From: CAYJPV01 sp964396055
Lineage (GTDB): Bacteria > Acidobacteriota > Vicinamibacteria > Vicinamibacterales > JAKQTR01
Assembly (NCBI GenBank): GCA_964396055.1
Contig: CAYNDV010000007.1
Coordinates: forward strand, 1 to 64,000
DNA: 64,000 nt
Direction of reading: 5' to 3'
The translations under genes were made by a program, and so were the position numbers. Shown one piece after another: positions 52,397-63,292 of the stretch (the first letter of the stretch is position 1; each line of letters begins with the position of its first letter). The notes beneath the pieces were generated by a model, which ran no database searches, was not told the origin of the DNA, and saw only the letters and a list, made by a program, of their open reading frames with translations.

Positions 52397-53351
52397 CCGC
52401 GCCGCGGGCCCCGGCCCGCACCTGGCGCAGCAGGCGGGCGAAGTCCTCCGGCAGGGGTGCCGCGACGACGATCTGCTGCCCCGTCACCGGGTGCTCGAAT
52501 CCGATCTGCCACGCGTGCAGGGCCTGGCGGCCGAACGCCGGCAGGCCCGGGGGATCGGCCGGCGCCCCGAACCGGTATTGGCGTTCGCCGACGAGCGGGA
52601 ATCCGCGCAGGCCGGCCTGCACCCGGATCTGGTTGCGTTTGCCGGTGACCAGGCTCACCTCGACGAGCGTGGCCGCCTCGAACCGCTCGAGGACGCGGAA
52701 GTGGGCCACGGCCTCTCTCGCGCCGGCGTCGCTGGCGTGCGCCCGGCGCTGGCGCAGGGCCGCCTTGTCCCAGGCCAGCGCATCACGCCAGGTGCCGCCG
52801 TCGTCCGGGATCACGCCCTCGACCACCGCCTGGTACCGCCGGATGGGCGTTCGCGCCTCGAACTGCGCCTTCAGGTGATCGCGCGCGGCGGGCGTCCGCG
52901 CGAAGAGCACGAGGCCGCTGGTGTCGCGATCGATCCGGTGCACCACGTAGGCGCGGGCACGCGGCAGGTGACGGTAGCGGTCGCGCAGCAGGTCGAGCAC
53001 CGTCGGCTCCGGCTCGCCGCCTGGGAGCGGCTCGACGATCAGGCCCGGCGGCTTGTCGAGCACCACCACCGCCTCGTCCTCGTGCACCACAGCCACGGTC
53101 GCGCGGACCTCGGCCACGACCCGGTCCGCCACGCGAGCCGACCCGGGCCGGTCCATCCAGATCCCGATCCGGTCACCGGCTTCGACGCGGTACGCGGCCG
53201 ACGATCCATCAGTTTCCGCGCCGTTGACGAAGACCTTGCCGCGCTCGAGCCACGCCGCGGCACGGCTGCGCGATCCGGCCCCGGCGTGCCGGGCCAGCCA
53301 CAGGTCGAGCCGCAACCCGGCCTCGCCGGCGCCGATTGTGTGCTCCTGCAT
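52362..53351 (-). CDS. RluA-family pseudouridine synthase
   Basis: 329 residues. S4 RNA-binding domain about 12-60 (LRLDLWLARHAG, AAAWLERGKVFVNG), then the catalytic domain with HRIDRDTSGLVLFA, where D141 is the nucleophile, and DKPPGLIVEP before it. VTGKRNQIRVQAGLRGFPLV is motif III. It modifies 23S rRNA in the manner of RluD or RluC; which site is not clear. The C-terminus is a basic tail (PARSRGRR) that lies in the 35-bp overlap with the MATE gene. Confidence 0.9.
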   Translation of the reverse strand: MQEHTIGAGEAGLRLDLWLARHAGAGSRSRAAAWLERGKVFVNGAETDGSSAAYRVEAGDRIGIWMDRPGSARVADRVVAEVRATVAVVHEDEAVVVLDKPPGLIVEPLPGGEPEPTVLDLLRDRYRHLPRARAYVVHRIDRDTSGLVLFARTPAARDHLKAQFEARTPIRRYQAVVEGVIPDDGGTWRDALAWDKAALRQRRAHASDAGAREAVAHFRVLERFEAATLVEVSLVTGKRNQIRVQAGLRGFPLVGERQYRFGAPADPPGLPAFGRQALHAWQIGFEHPVTGQQIVVAAPLPEDFARLLRQVRAGARGAASRPARSRGRR

Positions 53352-53386
53352 GCGCGCTCCGGGGAGAGCATACCTCGGGAATTGGG

Positions 53387-53392
53387 TAGAAT
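53387..53392 (+). promoter_or_regulatory. Putative -10 box TAGAAT before pcs
   Basis: TAGAAT followed by 10 bases then ATG 53403; no -35 and no Shine-Dalgarno seen. Fits the short-leader pattern of this window. Confidence 0.35.
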
Positions 53393-53402
53393 CGCGGGCA
53401 CG

Positions 53403-54131
53403 ATGGCCGCCTCAGACGCTCCGGCTCCGCCGCCGACCCCCGCGACACGCGTCGCGGCGCTGGCCGTGCACGTGTTTACCGCCAGCGGCGCCCTGCTCGG
53501 GTTCCTGGCCCTGCGGGCCGCGCTCGGCGGGGACCTGCGCGCGGCCTTTCTGTGGCTGATGGCCGCCACCGCCGTGGACGCCGTGGACGGCGTGCTGGCG
53601 CGCGCGGCCCGCGTGCGCGACGCGGCGCCCCACATCGACGGGGCGCGGCTCGATGACGTGGTGGACTACGTCACGTACGTGTTCGTGCCGGCGGTCATCG
53701 CGTGGCAAGCCGGGCTCCTGCCCGCGGCCGCGGCGCTGCCCGTCACGGCGGCCATGCTGGTCTCGAGCGCCCTGGGCTTCAGCCGGAACGACGCGAAGAC
53801 GGAGGACCACTTCTTCACGGGCTTCCCGTCGTACTGGAACATCGTGGTCTTCTACCTCGCGGCCGGCGCGTGGCCGCCCACGGTGAACGCGGGCATCCTG
53901 CTCACGTGCGCGGCGCTGGTCTTCGTGCCGATCCGCTACGTGTATCCGTCGCGGACGCCGGTGCTGCGCGGGCTGACCAACGCCCTCGGCGTGGCGTGGG
54001 CCGGCGGGATGGTCCTGCTCGCGCTCCAGTTGCCGGTGGTGCACCGGGGCTGGCTGCTGGCATCGCTCGCCTATCCGGCCTACTACACGGGGCTGTCGCT
54101 GGCGCTGCATGCGCGCCGCCCGGCACGGTAA
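53403..54131 (+). CDS. pcs: Phosphatidylcholine synthase (CDP-alcohol phosphatidyltransferase)
   Basis: A 242-residue membrane enzyme. The CDP-alcohol motif is extended as in Pcs: DAVDGVLARAARVRD, then HIDGARLDDVVDYVTYVF, with conserved Asp at 62, 79, 84-85 and 88. DHFFTGFPSYWNIVVFYLAA is diagnostic of phosphatidylcholine synthase, which condenses CDP-diacylglycerol with choline. So the organism may make phosphatidylcholine from choline. About seven membrane helices. Phosphatidylserine synthase is the alternative but lacks this second motif. Confidence 0.85.
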   Translation: MAASDAPAPPPTPATRVAALAVHVFTASGALLGFLALRAALGGDLRAAFLWLMAATAVDAVDGVLARAARVRDAAPHIDGARLDDVVDYVTYVFVPAVIAWQAGLLPAAAALPVTAAMLVSSALGFSRNDAKTEDHFFTGFPSYWNIVVFYLAAGAWPPTVNAGILLTCAALVFVPIRYVYPSRTPVLRGLTNALGVAWAGGMVLLALQLPVVHRGWLLASLAYPAYYTGLSLALHARRPAR

Positions 54132-54154
54132 CCGGCGAGCGCCTGCGGGCGGCG

Positions 54155-54160
54155 TATAAT
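54155..54160 (+). promoter_or_regulatory. Consensus -10 box TATAAT
   Basis: A perfect TATAAT 30 bases before ATG 54191. No good -35 at 16-18 bp. The leader would carry AAGGAG 6 bases before the ATG. Confidence 0.45.
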
Positions 54161-54190
54161 CAGGGACTCGCATCCCTCAAGGAGTCCCAG

Positions 54191-54634
54191 ATGGCCCAGG
54201 CCGTGCCCCAGAACTACCGGAACCATGCCCGTCTCCTGCCCGCGTACCACTTCGTCGCGTTCCCGCTGTTCGTGATCAACTTCTTCTACGCGCTGTACCA
54301 GGCCGTGGCCGGGGCGTTCGCCTGGGCCGAAGTCGTCGCGCTGGCCGTGGCCGTCGCGCTCATCATCCTGTTCTTCGTGGCCCGCGTGATGGCGTTGACC
54401 GTGCAGGATCGGGTCATCCGGCTGGAGGAACGGATGCGGATGCGGACGCTGCTGCCGGCGGATCTGCAGGGCCGGATCGACGACTTCACGCCGAAGCAGT
54501 TGGTGGCGCTGCGCTTTGCCAGCGACGGTGAACTGCCGGCCCTGGCGCGCAAGGTCCTCGACGAGAAGATCGAGGATCAGAAGGTGATCAAGCAGCTGAT
54601 CACCTCGTGGCGCGCCGACTACCTGCGCGCCTGA
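54191..54634 (+). CDS. DUF6526-type membrane protein
   Basis: 147 residues. Opens MAQAVPQNYRNHARLLPAYH then FVAFPLFVINFFYALYQA, with two membrane helices (about 22-45 and 52-76), then a cytoplasmic helical part (VQDRVIRLEERMRMRTLLPA, ALARKVLDEKIEDQKVIKQL). The N-(R/K)-NH-x-R opening is the mark of DUF6526. Function unknown. AAGGAG 6 bases before the ATG. Confidence 0.75.
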   Translation: MAQAVPQNYRNHARLLPAYHFVAFPLFVINFFYALYQAVAGAFAWAEVVALAVAVALIILFFVARVMALTVQDRVIRLEERMRMRTLLPADLQGRIDDFTPKQLVALRFASDGELPALARKVLDEKIEDQKVIKQLITSWRADYLRA

Positions 54635-54651
54635 CCCGCCCTGATCGGACA

Positions 54652-54673
54652 CGGGCGCCGTTGCGGGCGCCCG
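54652..54673. terminator. Bidirectional hairpin between convergent genes
   Basis: CGGGCGCC (54652-54659) pairs with GGCGCCCG (54666-54673) over a 6-base loop, between the DUF6526 and NosL-like stops. Confidence 0.5.
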
Positions 54674-54676
54674 CGA

Positions 54677-55120
54677 TCACTTCGTCCGGCTGAGTTCCTC
54701 GACGAGATCCTGCCAGCCGCGCGCCCAGCCGGCGGCATCGATGCGGCGCGCCTCGTCCTCGGTGTAGGCGAAGTAGTTGTAGCCCTTCGGGCTCGTCCGG
54801 TCCTTCGGCGAGGCGAAGTGCACGTCCTCGACGCGGGCCCAGCCCTTCCCGCCGGCGAACTGCACGTAGAACTGGCCACCGCCCCGCAGCGCGTCGCGGT
54901 CCGTGGCGAGACAGCCCAGGTCGTCGTAGAGGCGGGCGGACCCGTCGATGTAGGCGACCTCGGCCGCCGCGTCAAGCGAACCGATCGTCTGCCGGCAGCG
55001 CACGCACACATCCTGCCCCAGCCGAATCGGCACGGGTGCGGGCACCGACGCGCCGCACGCGGAGACGAGCACGGCGAGGAGCACGGCCAGGGCCAGGCGC
55101 GGAGGAATCGAGCGGCTCAC
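54677..55120 (-). CDS. NosL-like lipoprotein
   Basis: 147 residues from GTG 55120. Lipobox AVLVSAC (C22). The NosL core follows: LGQDVCVRCRQTI (C39, C42), then DLGCLATDR, GKGWARVEDVHFA. NosL binds Cu(I) and helps assemble nitrous-oxide reductase; related proteins serve other copper or thiol roles. No nosZ or other nos gene is in the window, so the role here is open. A GGCGGCTG/CAGCCGCC hairpin (55140-55158) lies in the divergent spacer to the DUF711 gene. Confidence 0.75.
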   Translation of the reverse strand: MSRSIPPRLALAVLLAVLVSACGASVPAPVPIRLGQDVCVRCRQTIGSLDAAAEVAYIDGSARLYDDLGCLATDRDALRGGGQFYVQFAGGKGWARVEDVHFASPKDRTSPKGYNYFAYTEDEARRIDAAGWARGWQDLVEELSRTK

Positions 55121-55211
55121 GGGAGTCCCTTGTCTCGGTGGCGGCTGCCACAGCCGCCTGCGTGTTACCTTACGTGAGGCACGACCAGGATTCAACCTGC
55201 GGGAGCACGAC

Positions 55212-56438
55212 ATGATCAACGTCCGCACGATCACGTATGGCAGCAACCCCGGCTGGCCCCTCGACAAGGCGGCGCTGGCCGACGCCGGCCGCGTGGCCCG
55301 GGCCGTCCGCCAGGCGATCGAGTCCGGCGGGCACACCGTGCAGACGACCCGGTACGCGTCCTGCCCGTTCGGCGACCTGGTCAGCGCGGAGGGCGTCGTG
55401 GCCTTCGCCCGCGAGCTGCAGGCCCGGGCCCTGGCCCACGGGTTCGATTTCGTCACGATCGGGCCAGCCCGCCCGTCCGACAGCGCCGATCACTTCCGTG
55501 CGATCCCCGACGCGCTGGCGGCCACCACCGCCGCGTTCGGTTCGGCCCTCATCGCCGACCGGGCAGCCGGGCTCGATGTCGGCGCCGTGCAACTGGCGGC
55601 GGAGATCATCCACCGCTGCGCGGGCATCGGCACCGACGGGTTCGGCAACCTGCGCTTCGCGGCGCTGGCGAACGTGCCGCCGGGCGTGCCGTTCCTGCCG
55701 GCGGCCTACCACGACGGCGGGGCGCCCGTGGTCAGCCTCGGCATCGAGGGCGCGGCCGCGGCCGTCCACGCGTGCTCGGAAGCCGCCACCCTGGACGACG
55801 CGCGTGACCTGCTCGTGGCGCGCGTCGAGATCGAAGCCCGCCGCCTGGCATCGGCGGTCGAGCGCGCGCTGGCGGGAACCGGCGTGGCCTTCGGCGGCAT
55901 CGACTTCTCGATGGCGCCGTACCCGGAGGCCGCCCGTTCCCTGGGCACGGCCATCGAACGCCTGATGGGCGGCCGGGCCGGCGAGGGCGGCACGCTGGCC
56001 GCGGCCGCGTGGCTGACCTCCGCGCTCGATCTGGCCGTCTTCCCCCGCGTGGGATTCTGCGGGCTCTTCCTGCCGGTGTTCGAGGACGCCATCCTGGCCG
56101 CCCGGGCGGCCGAGGGCGCCCTGACCACCTCCGACCTGCTGCTGTCGTCGGCCGTGTGCGGCACGGGCCTCGACACGGTGCCCCTGCCCGGCCGGGTGTC
56201 GGCACCGGAACTGGCGTCGATCCTGCTCGACATCGGCGCGCTCGCCCTCCGGCTCGACAAGCCGCTGACCGCGCGACTGATGCCGATCCCCGGCCGGCGC
56301 CCGGGCGACCCGGTGGTCTTCGACTTCCCGTACTTCGCCCCGACACGCGTGCTGGAACCGCGCGCGGCGGGGCTGGGCGGGCTGTTCGCCGCAGCGGGAC
56401 GCGTGCCGATCGCGCGGCGGACCGGCGGGGCCGCGTGA
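55212..56438 (+). CDS. DUF711 (UPF0210) family protein
   Basis: 408 residues, cytoplasmic. Family features: MINVRTITYGSNPGWP at the start, AEIIHRCAGIGTDGFGNLRF, SLGIEGAAAAVHA, GGIDFSMAPYPE, and VCGTGLDTVPLPGRVSAPEL near the end. Structurally related to pyruvate-formate-lyase-like folds, but the activity is unknown. It runs in the same direction as pheST and precedes pheS by 54 bp. Confidence 0.85.
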   Translation: MINVRTITYGSNPGWPLDKAALADAGRVARAVRQAIESGGHTVQTTRYASCPFGDLVSAEGVVAFARELQARALAHGFDFVTIGPARPSDSADHFRAIPDALAATTAAFGSALIADRAAGLDVGAVQLAAEIIHRCAGIGTDGFGNLRFAALANVPPGVPFLPAAYHDGGAPVVSLGIEGAAAAVHACSEAATLDDARDLLVARVEIEARRLASAVERALAGTGVAFGGIDFSMAPYPEAARSLGTAIERLMGGRAGEGGTLAAAAWLTSALDLAVFPRVGFCGLFLPVFEDAILAARAAEGALTTSDLLLSSAVCGTGLDTVPLPGRVSAPELASILLDIGALALRLDKPLTARLMPIPGRRPGDPVVFDFPYFAPTRVLEPRAAGLGGLFAAAGRVPIARRTGGAA

Positions 56439-56492
56439 GCGCTGGCGCCTGCGGCGGCGCTGCGATACGCTTAGAGGTTTGAGGGTGATGAC

Positions 56493-57518
56493 GTGGCGAT
56501 TGACTTCGATCAGATCGAACGCGACGCGCTGACGGGGCTGGCGGCGGTGGCGACGACGGCGGCGCTCGCGCAGTGGCGCCTGGCCCACCTCGGCAAGAGC
56601 GCGCCCGTGATGCTCGCGATGGGCTCCCTGGGCACGCTGCCGAAGGAGGACCGGAAGGCCTTCGGCCAGCGGGCCAACCAGGCCCGCCAGGCCGTCGAGC
56701 AGGCCTACGAGGCCGCCGCGGAACGGCTGCGCCAGGCCGAACTGGAACGCGAGATCCAGGCGGGAGCCCTGGACGTGACGCTGCCGGGCCGCCCGCGCAC
56801 GCGGGGCCGCCTCCACCCGGCCACCCAGGGCCTGCGGCGCATCTACGCGATCTTCGCGGAAATGGGCTTCCAGATCTACCGGTCCCGCGAGGTCGAGACC
56901 GACGAGTACAACTTCGGGCTGCTCAACATGCCGCCGCACCACCCGGCGCGGGACATGTGGGATACGTTCTTCACGACGGCGCCGAACGTCATCCTGCGCA
57001 CCCATACGTCGCCCGGCCAGATCCACGTGATGCGCGACCGGTGCCCGGAGCCGATCCGCGTGATCCTGCCCGGCATGTGTTACCGGTACGAACAGATCAC
57101 CGCCCGCAGCGAGATCCAGTTCTACCAGGTGGAGGGCCTCGCCATCGGGACGCACGTCACGATGGCCGACCTGAAGGGCACGCTCAGCGGCTTCGCCCGC
57201 GCCCTGTTCGGGGAGCGGGTGCGCACGCGGTTCCGCGCCGACCACTTCCCGTTCACGGAGCCATCCGCCGAGATGGACGTGGAGTGTTTCGTGTGCGAGG
57301 GCAAGGGCTGCCCCGTCTGCAAGCGCAGCGGCTGGCTCGAGATCCTCGGCTGCGGCATGGTGCACCCGGCCGTGCTGCAGAATGGCGGCTACGACCCCCG
57401 GAAGTTCTCGGGCTTCGCGTTCGGACTCGGCCCGCAGCGCATCACCATGCTGCTGCACAAGATCGAGGACATCCGCGGGTTCCTCGCCAACGACGTCCGT
57501 TTCCTCGAGCAGTTCTAG
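56493..57518 (+). CDS. pheS: Phenylalanyl-tRNA synthetase alpha subunit, with Cys-rich insert
   Basis: 341 residues, GTG 56493 with GAGGG upstream. The N-terminal coiled coil (about 1-90) binds tRNA; the class II core follows. Motif 2 is ILPGMCYRYEQITARSEIQF; motif 3 is GFAFGLGPQRITMLLHKIED; THTSPGQIHVM is typical PheS. An extra feature sits between motifs 2 and 3: C264 and C267 (CFVC), then C272 and C275 (CPVC), a zinc-knuckle-like loop absent from E. coli PheS but seen in some other phyla. The heterotetramer with PheT charges tRNA-Phe. Confidence 0.93.
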   Translation: MAIDFDQIERDALTGLAAVATTAALAQWRLAHLGKSAPVMLAMGSLGTLPKEDRKAFGQRANQARQAVEQAYEAAAERLRQAELEREIQAGALDVTLPGRPRTRGRLHPATQGLRRIYAIFAEMGFQIYRSREVETDEYNFGLLNMPPHHPARDMWDTFFTTAPNVILRTHTSPGQIHVMRDRCPEPIRVILPGMCYRYEQITARSEIQFYQVEGLAIGTHVTMADLKGTLSGFARALFGERVRTRFRADHFPFTEPSAEMDVECFVCEGKGCPVCKRSGWLEILGCGMVHPAVLQNGGYDPRKFSGFAFGLGPQRITMLLHKIEDIRGFLANDVRFLEQF

Positions 57519-57523
57519 GAACG

Positions 57524-57618
57524 GTTCAGGGTTCACCCCTCGACGTTGCTCGGGGTGACCCTGAGCTTCGGCAAAGGGTCAGGGTTCACGGTTCACGGTT
57601 CAGGGTTCGGGATTCAGG
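57524..57618. repeat. Heptad array between pheS and pheT, interrupted by a hairpin element
   Basis: GTTCAGG, GTTCACC (57524-57537), then 39 bp with CCTCGACGTTGCTCGGGG, then GGTCAGG, GTTCACG twice, GTTCAGG, GTTCGGG, ATTCAGG (57577-57618). CAGGGTTCACCCC and GGGGTGACCCTG around the inserted element pair as a stem with one bulge. The same GTTCACG unit occurs at 15269 and a CCCTCGAC...CTCGGG element at 15025. Confidence 0.85.
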
Positions 57619-57628
57619 GCTGCCGTCC

Positions 57629-60202
57629 ATGCGAGTACCACTGTCTTGGCTGCGTGACTTCGTTGACATCACCGACACACCCGAGGTGCTGGCGTCGCGC
57701 CTGACGTTTGCCGGTCTCGAAGTCGAAGAACTGGAGTTCGTCGGCCTGGCGCCGGCCGAGGCGCCCATCGACGGGCTGTCGGCGACCGGCCGCCGCGGCC
57801 AGCGCGCGAAGGGCCTGGCCTGGGATCCCGCGAAGATCGTCATCGCGAGCATCCTCGAGGTCATGCCCCATCCGAACGCCGACCGCCTCACGCTGCTCCG
57901 CCTCGACGACGGATCGGGCGACGAACAGGTGGTGCTGACGGGGGCGCCGAACATTTTCCACCTCAAGGGCACCGGGCCGCTGGCCGCGCCGTTGAAGGTC
58001 GTCTTCGCCCGGGAAGGTGCGGTCATCTACGATGGCCACAAGCCGGGCCGCGAACTGACCACGCTGAAGAAGGCGAAGATCCGCGGCGTCGAGTCGAAGT
58101 CGATGGTGTGTTCGGAGAAGGAACTGGGCATCTCCGACGAGCACGACGGCATCATCCTGCTCGACGGCGCCGCGCCGGTCGGCGTGGCCGCCTGCGACTA
58201 CCTCGGAGACGCCGTGTTCGAGGTGAAGATCAACCCGAACATGGCGCGCAACGCCAACGTGCTGGGCCTCGCGCGCGAGATCGCGGCTATCACGGGCCGG
58301 CCCCTGCGCCGGCCCGACACCCGCGTGCAGGCCGGCGGCCCGCCCATCGACGGGCGCATCGCCATCGACATCCGCACCCCGGCGCTGAACCCCCGCTTCG
58401 TGCTGGGGCTCATCGAAGGCGTCACGATCGCTCCGAGCCCATACGAGGTGCAGCGCCGGCTGCGCCTCGTGGGCACGCGCCCCATCAACAACCTGGTCGA
58501 CGCCACCAACTACGTGATGTTCGAGCTTGGCGAGCCGCTGCACGCCTTCGACTGGGACGTCATCCAGCGCCGCGCGGGCGGCCGGCGCCCGACCATCATC
58601 ACCCGCGTGAACGAACCCGGCGAGACCCTGACGACCCTGGACGGCGTCGAACGCAGACTCGACCCGGACACCGTCCTGGTGTGTGACGAAGCTGGCGCGC
58701 TGTCGCTGGCCGGCGTCATGGGCGGCCTGGAGTCGGAAATCACCGATGCCACGACGAACGTGCTGCTCGAGGGCGCGGCGTGGGACTACATCAACATCCG
58801 GCGCACGGCCAAGGCCCAGGGCCTGCCCTCCGAAGCGTCGTACCGCTTCTCGCGCGGCGTGCACCCGTCGCTGGCCGAACCCGGGGTCACGCGCGCGCTC
58901 GAGCTCATGCGCCAGTGGGCCGGCGGCACCGTCTGCCAGGGGCTGGTGGACAACTACCCGCAGCGTCCGGCCGCGCCCGTCGTCGAGATCGGCACGGCCT
59001 TCGTGGCGCGCCAGATGGGCGTCCGGCTGCCGGCTGAGGAAATCATCCGGATTCTCGAGTCACTCGAATTCACGTGCGAGCGGCTCGGCATCGACGAAGG
59101 CGGTGACGAGACCATCCGGGTCGCGGCGCCCGACTTCCGCCTCGACATCGGCACCGGGGTGATCGGCCAGGCCGACGTGCTCGAAGAGATCGCCCGCGTC
59201 TACGGCTACGAACGTATTCCGGAGACGATGCTGGCCGAGGTGATTCCCGAGCCCCACGTCAACCGCGCCCTGGTGCTCGAGGAGCGGGTGCGCGACGTGC
59301 TGGTCAGCCTGGGGATCCAGGAGATCGTCACCTACTCGCTCACGTCACCCGAGCGCGAAGCGCGCCTGCTCACGGAGCCGCAGGCCGGCGAACCGCCAGC
59401 CTACATCCGCCTGGCAAACCCCATCGTCGTCGACCGCGTGGTGATGCGGCGCGAGTTGCTGCCGGGCATGCTCGAGGTGGCAGCGTCGAACGTCCGCCAC
59501 GCCGACCGCCTGGCGCTCTTCGAGCTGGGACCGGTCTACCTGCCCGTGCCGGGCGCACAGCTCCCCGACGAGCCGGTGCGGCTGTCCCTGCTGGTGACCG
59601 GGCCACGCAACCCGATGGGCTGGCAGCCCGCCGATCGCGAGGCCATGGACTTCTACGACCTGAAAGGCATCGTCGAGGCGCTCGTCGATGCGCTGCACGT
59701 CCCGCAGGTCACCTGGGACACCGGCACACACGCGGCGCTCACGCCCGGGCGGACGGCCCGGCTGGCCGTGGCCGGGCAGGCCGCCGGCTGGATCGGCGAG
59801 CTGCATCCCGCCGTGGCGGCCCGGTTCGATCTCGCGGGCCGCGTGCTCGTGGCGGAACTCGACGTGCCGGCGCTCACCGGCGCCGTCGGCGACCGCCACG
59901 CGGTCGTGCCGGTGTCCTCCTATCCTGCCGTCAAGGAAGATCTGGCAGTCGTCGTTGACGAAGCGGTGCCGGCGGCGCGGGTCGTCGAGGTTGCGCGGGC
60001 GGCAGGCGGGCCGCTGCTGGCGCGGGTGCAGTTGTTCGACGTGTTCCGCGGCGGCCAGATCGAGGCCGGCAGGAAGAGCCTGGCGTTCAGCGTCACGTAC
60101 CAGGCCCCCGACCGGACGCTCACCGACGCCGAAGCGGCGAAACTGCGCGCCCGGATCGTGAAGGGGCTGGCCGACGAACTCGGCGCGGTCCTGCGGGGCT
60201 GA
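57629..60202 (+). CDS. pheT: Phenylalanyl-tRNA synthetase beta subunit
   Basis: 857 residues from ATG 57629 (MRVPLSWLRDFVDITDTPEV). Domains in order: B1 and the EMAP-like tRNA-binding domain B2 (about 65-190; HPNADRLTLLRLDDG, KIRGVESKSMVCSEKELG), B3/B4 editing domain (NPRFVLGLIEGVTIAPSPYE, AFDWDVIQ), B5 (IRILESLEF), the catalytic-like core, and the C-terminal ferredoxin-fold anticodon-binding domain (about 765-857; SSYPAVKEDLAVVVDEAVPA). A loop near 50-68 is longer than in E. coli. The preceding array separates it from pheS by 110 bp, more than usual. Confidence 0.93.
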   Translation: MRVPLSWLRDFVDITDTPEVLASRLTFAGLEVEELEFVGLAPAEAPIDGLSATGRRGQRAKGLAWDPAKIVIASILEVMPHPNADRLTLLRLDDGSGDEQVVLTGAPNIFHLKGTGPLAAPLKVVFAREGAVIYDGHKPGRELTTLKKAKIRGVESKSMVCSEKELGISDEHDGIILLDGAAPVGVAACDYLGDAVFEVKINPNMARNANVLGLAREIAAITGRPLRRPDTRVQAGGPPIDGRIAIDIRTPALNPRFVLGLIEGVTIAPSPYEVQRRLRLVGTRPINNLVDATNYVMFELGEPLHAFDWDVIQRRAGGRRPTIITRVNEPGETLTTLDGVERRLDPDTVLVCDEAGALSLAGVMGGLESEITDATTNVLLEGAAWDYINIRRTAKAQGLPSEASYRFSRGVHPSLAEPGVTRALELMRQWAGGTVCQGLVDNYPQRPAAPVVEIGTAFVARQMGVRLPAEEIIRILESLEFTCERLGIDEGGDETIRVAAPDFRLDIGTGVIGQADVLEEIARVYGYERIPETMLAEVIPEPHVNRALVLEERVRDVLVSLGIQEIVTYSLTSPEREARLLTEPQAGEPPAYIRLANPIVVDRVVMRRELLPGMLEVAASNVRHADRLALFELGPVYLPVPGAQLPDEPVRLSLLVTGPRNPMGWQPADREAMDFYDLKGIVEALVDALHVPQVTWDTGTHAALTPGRTARLAVAGQAAGWIGELHPAVAARFDLAGRVLVAELDVPALTGAVGDRHAVVPVSSYPAVKEDLAVVVDEAVPAARVVEVARAAGGPLLARVQLFDVFRGGQIEAGRKSLAFSVTYQAPDRTLTDAEAAKLRARIVKGLADELGAVLRG

Positions 60203-60241
60203 CGCGACGGCAGCTCGTCTGGACCACGGCGGCGCCCGTGC

Positions 60242-61437
60242 TCAGCGCGCCGCCGCGCCGCCGCCCGTGATCACCGCACCCAGGAACCGCTCCACGGCGT
60301 ACGTGCTGATCTGCCCGCACGGTCCCCGCAGGAAGTAGTCGCACGCGTGGCTGGCCCACGGCAGTTCCACCAGCAGGTGCGGGACGCCGGCCCCGCGCAG
60401 CTGCCGGGCCAGCCGGCGGCTCTGTTCCTTGTCCACCAGTTCGTCGGGCGTCCCGTGAACCAGGAGCGTCGGCGGCGTCGCCGGCGTGACGTAGTTGATC
60501 GGTGATGCCATCTCGTAGCTCGCCCGCCGCTCGCGCAGGTGCCCGCCGATGTAGGTGGCCAGCGTGGTGGTCGAATCGTACACCTTCGGATCCGCGGGGT
60601 GCGTGTAGCCGTACACCAGGTCAGTCGGCCCGTAGAAGCCCACGACGCCGCGCACGGCCGGATCGCGGCTGGTGTAGGCCGCCAGCAGCGCCAGCTGCGC
60701 CCCGGCGGAACGGCCGACAAGCACGACGCGCGCCGCATCGGCATGCAGATCCCCGGCGTGGCTCTTGATGGCTGCCAGCGCGGCCGCCACGTCGTCGCGC
60801 GCCGCCGGGAACGGATGGGCGGGCGCCAGGCGGTAGTCCGTCGAGGCGACCAGGAAGCCGCGCTGGGCGAGGTAGCGGCTCAGGCCGTCGAATTCGTGGC
60901 GCGTGCCGCCACGCCAGCCGCCGCCATGAACGACCAGGACCACGGGATAGGGGCCGGGACCCGCGGGCGGCCGGTACACGTCGAGCGCCAGCTCAACGCC
61001 GTCCACTTCGCGGAATACGATCGCGGACGGCTCCAGATCCGGCACAGACAGGCCCCGGAAGAGATCCGCCCACACGAGCGGTGACGGCCGGGAATCCGGC
61101 AGGGTGGCCGCTGATGAGCCGAACGCCCGGGCCAGTTCCGCGGGCACCACGGTCGCCACCGTCCAGGCGCGGGCCAGCGGCACCAGCGCCATGCCGGCCG
61201 ACGCCAGGGCAAGTACGGCGATCCAGGCCGGCCTGGCCGCCCACCGTGCCAGCACCGCGACCAGCAAGGCGGCCGCGACGATCCACGCGCTGCCTTCGCT
61301 GGCCGCCACGCGGACCTTGAACAGGTGGTACGACTGGGCCGGCGCCACGGCCGCCACGGCGCTCCAGAACACGAACCCTGTGAGGCCAATCGCGGCCCAG
61401 CCCGCGAGCCGCGAGCCGCGCCGGGCCCTCCCCGGCA

Positions 61438-61438
<1 letters not shown>
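60242..61438 (-). CDS. Alpha/beta-hydrolase, HSL-type esterase with membrane N-terminus
   Basis: 398 residues from ATG 61438. Residues about 8-95 hold three membrane helices, so the catalytic domain is probably tethered. The hydrolase has the oxyanion motif VVHGGGWRGG, nucleophile Ser in VVLVGRSAGAQLAL, Asp in LLVHGTPDELVDKEQ and His in WASHACDYFL: the HSL/carboxylesterase layout. The start shares the A of TGATG with the stop of the ABC exporter, so it is co-translated. Possible role: trimming a lipid or polyketide that the exporter handles; inference from coupling only. Confidence 0.83.
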
Positions 61439-63279
<1,841 letters not shown>

Positions 63280-63292
63280 GAAGACACGGTAC

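Noticed and set aside
56573..57628. Upstream extension of the pheT frame through pheS
   Set aside because: Open only because of GC-rich codon use; pheT homology starts at MRVPLSWL (57629) and pheS is the real gene there.
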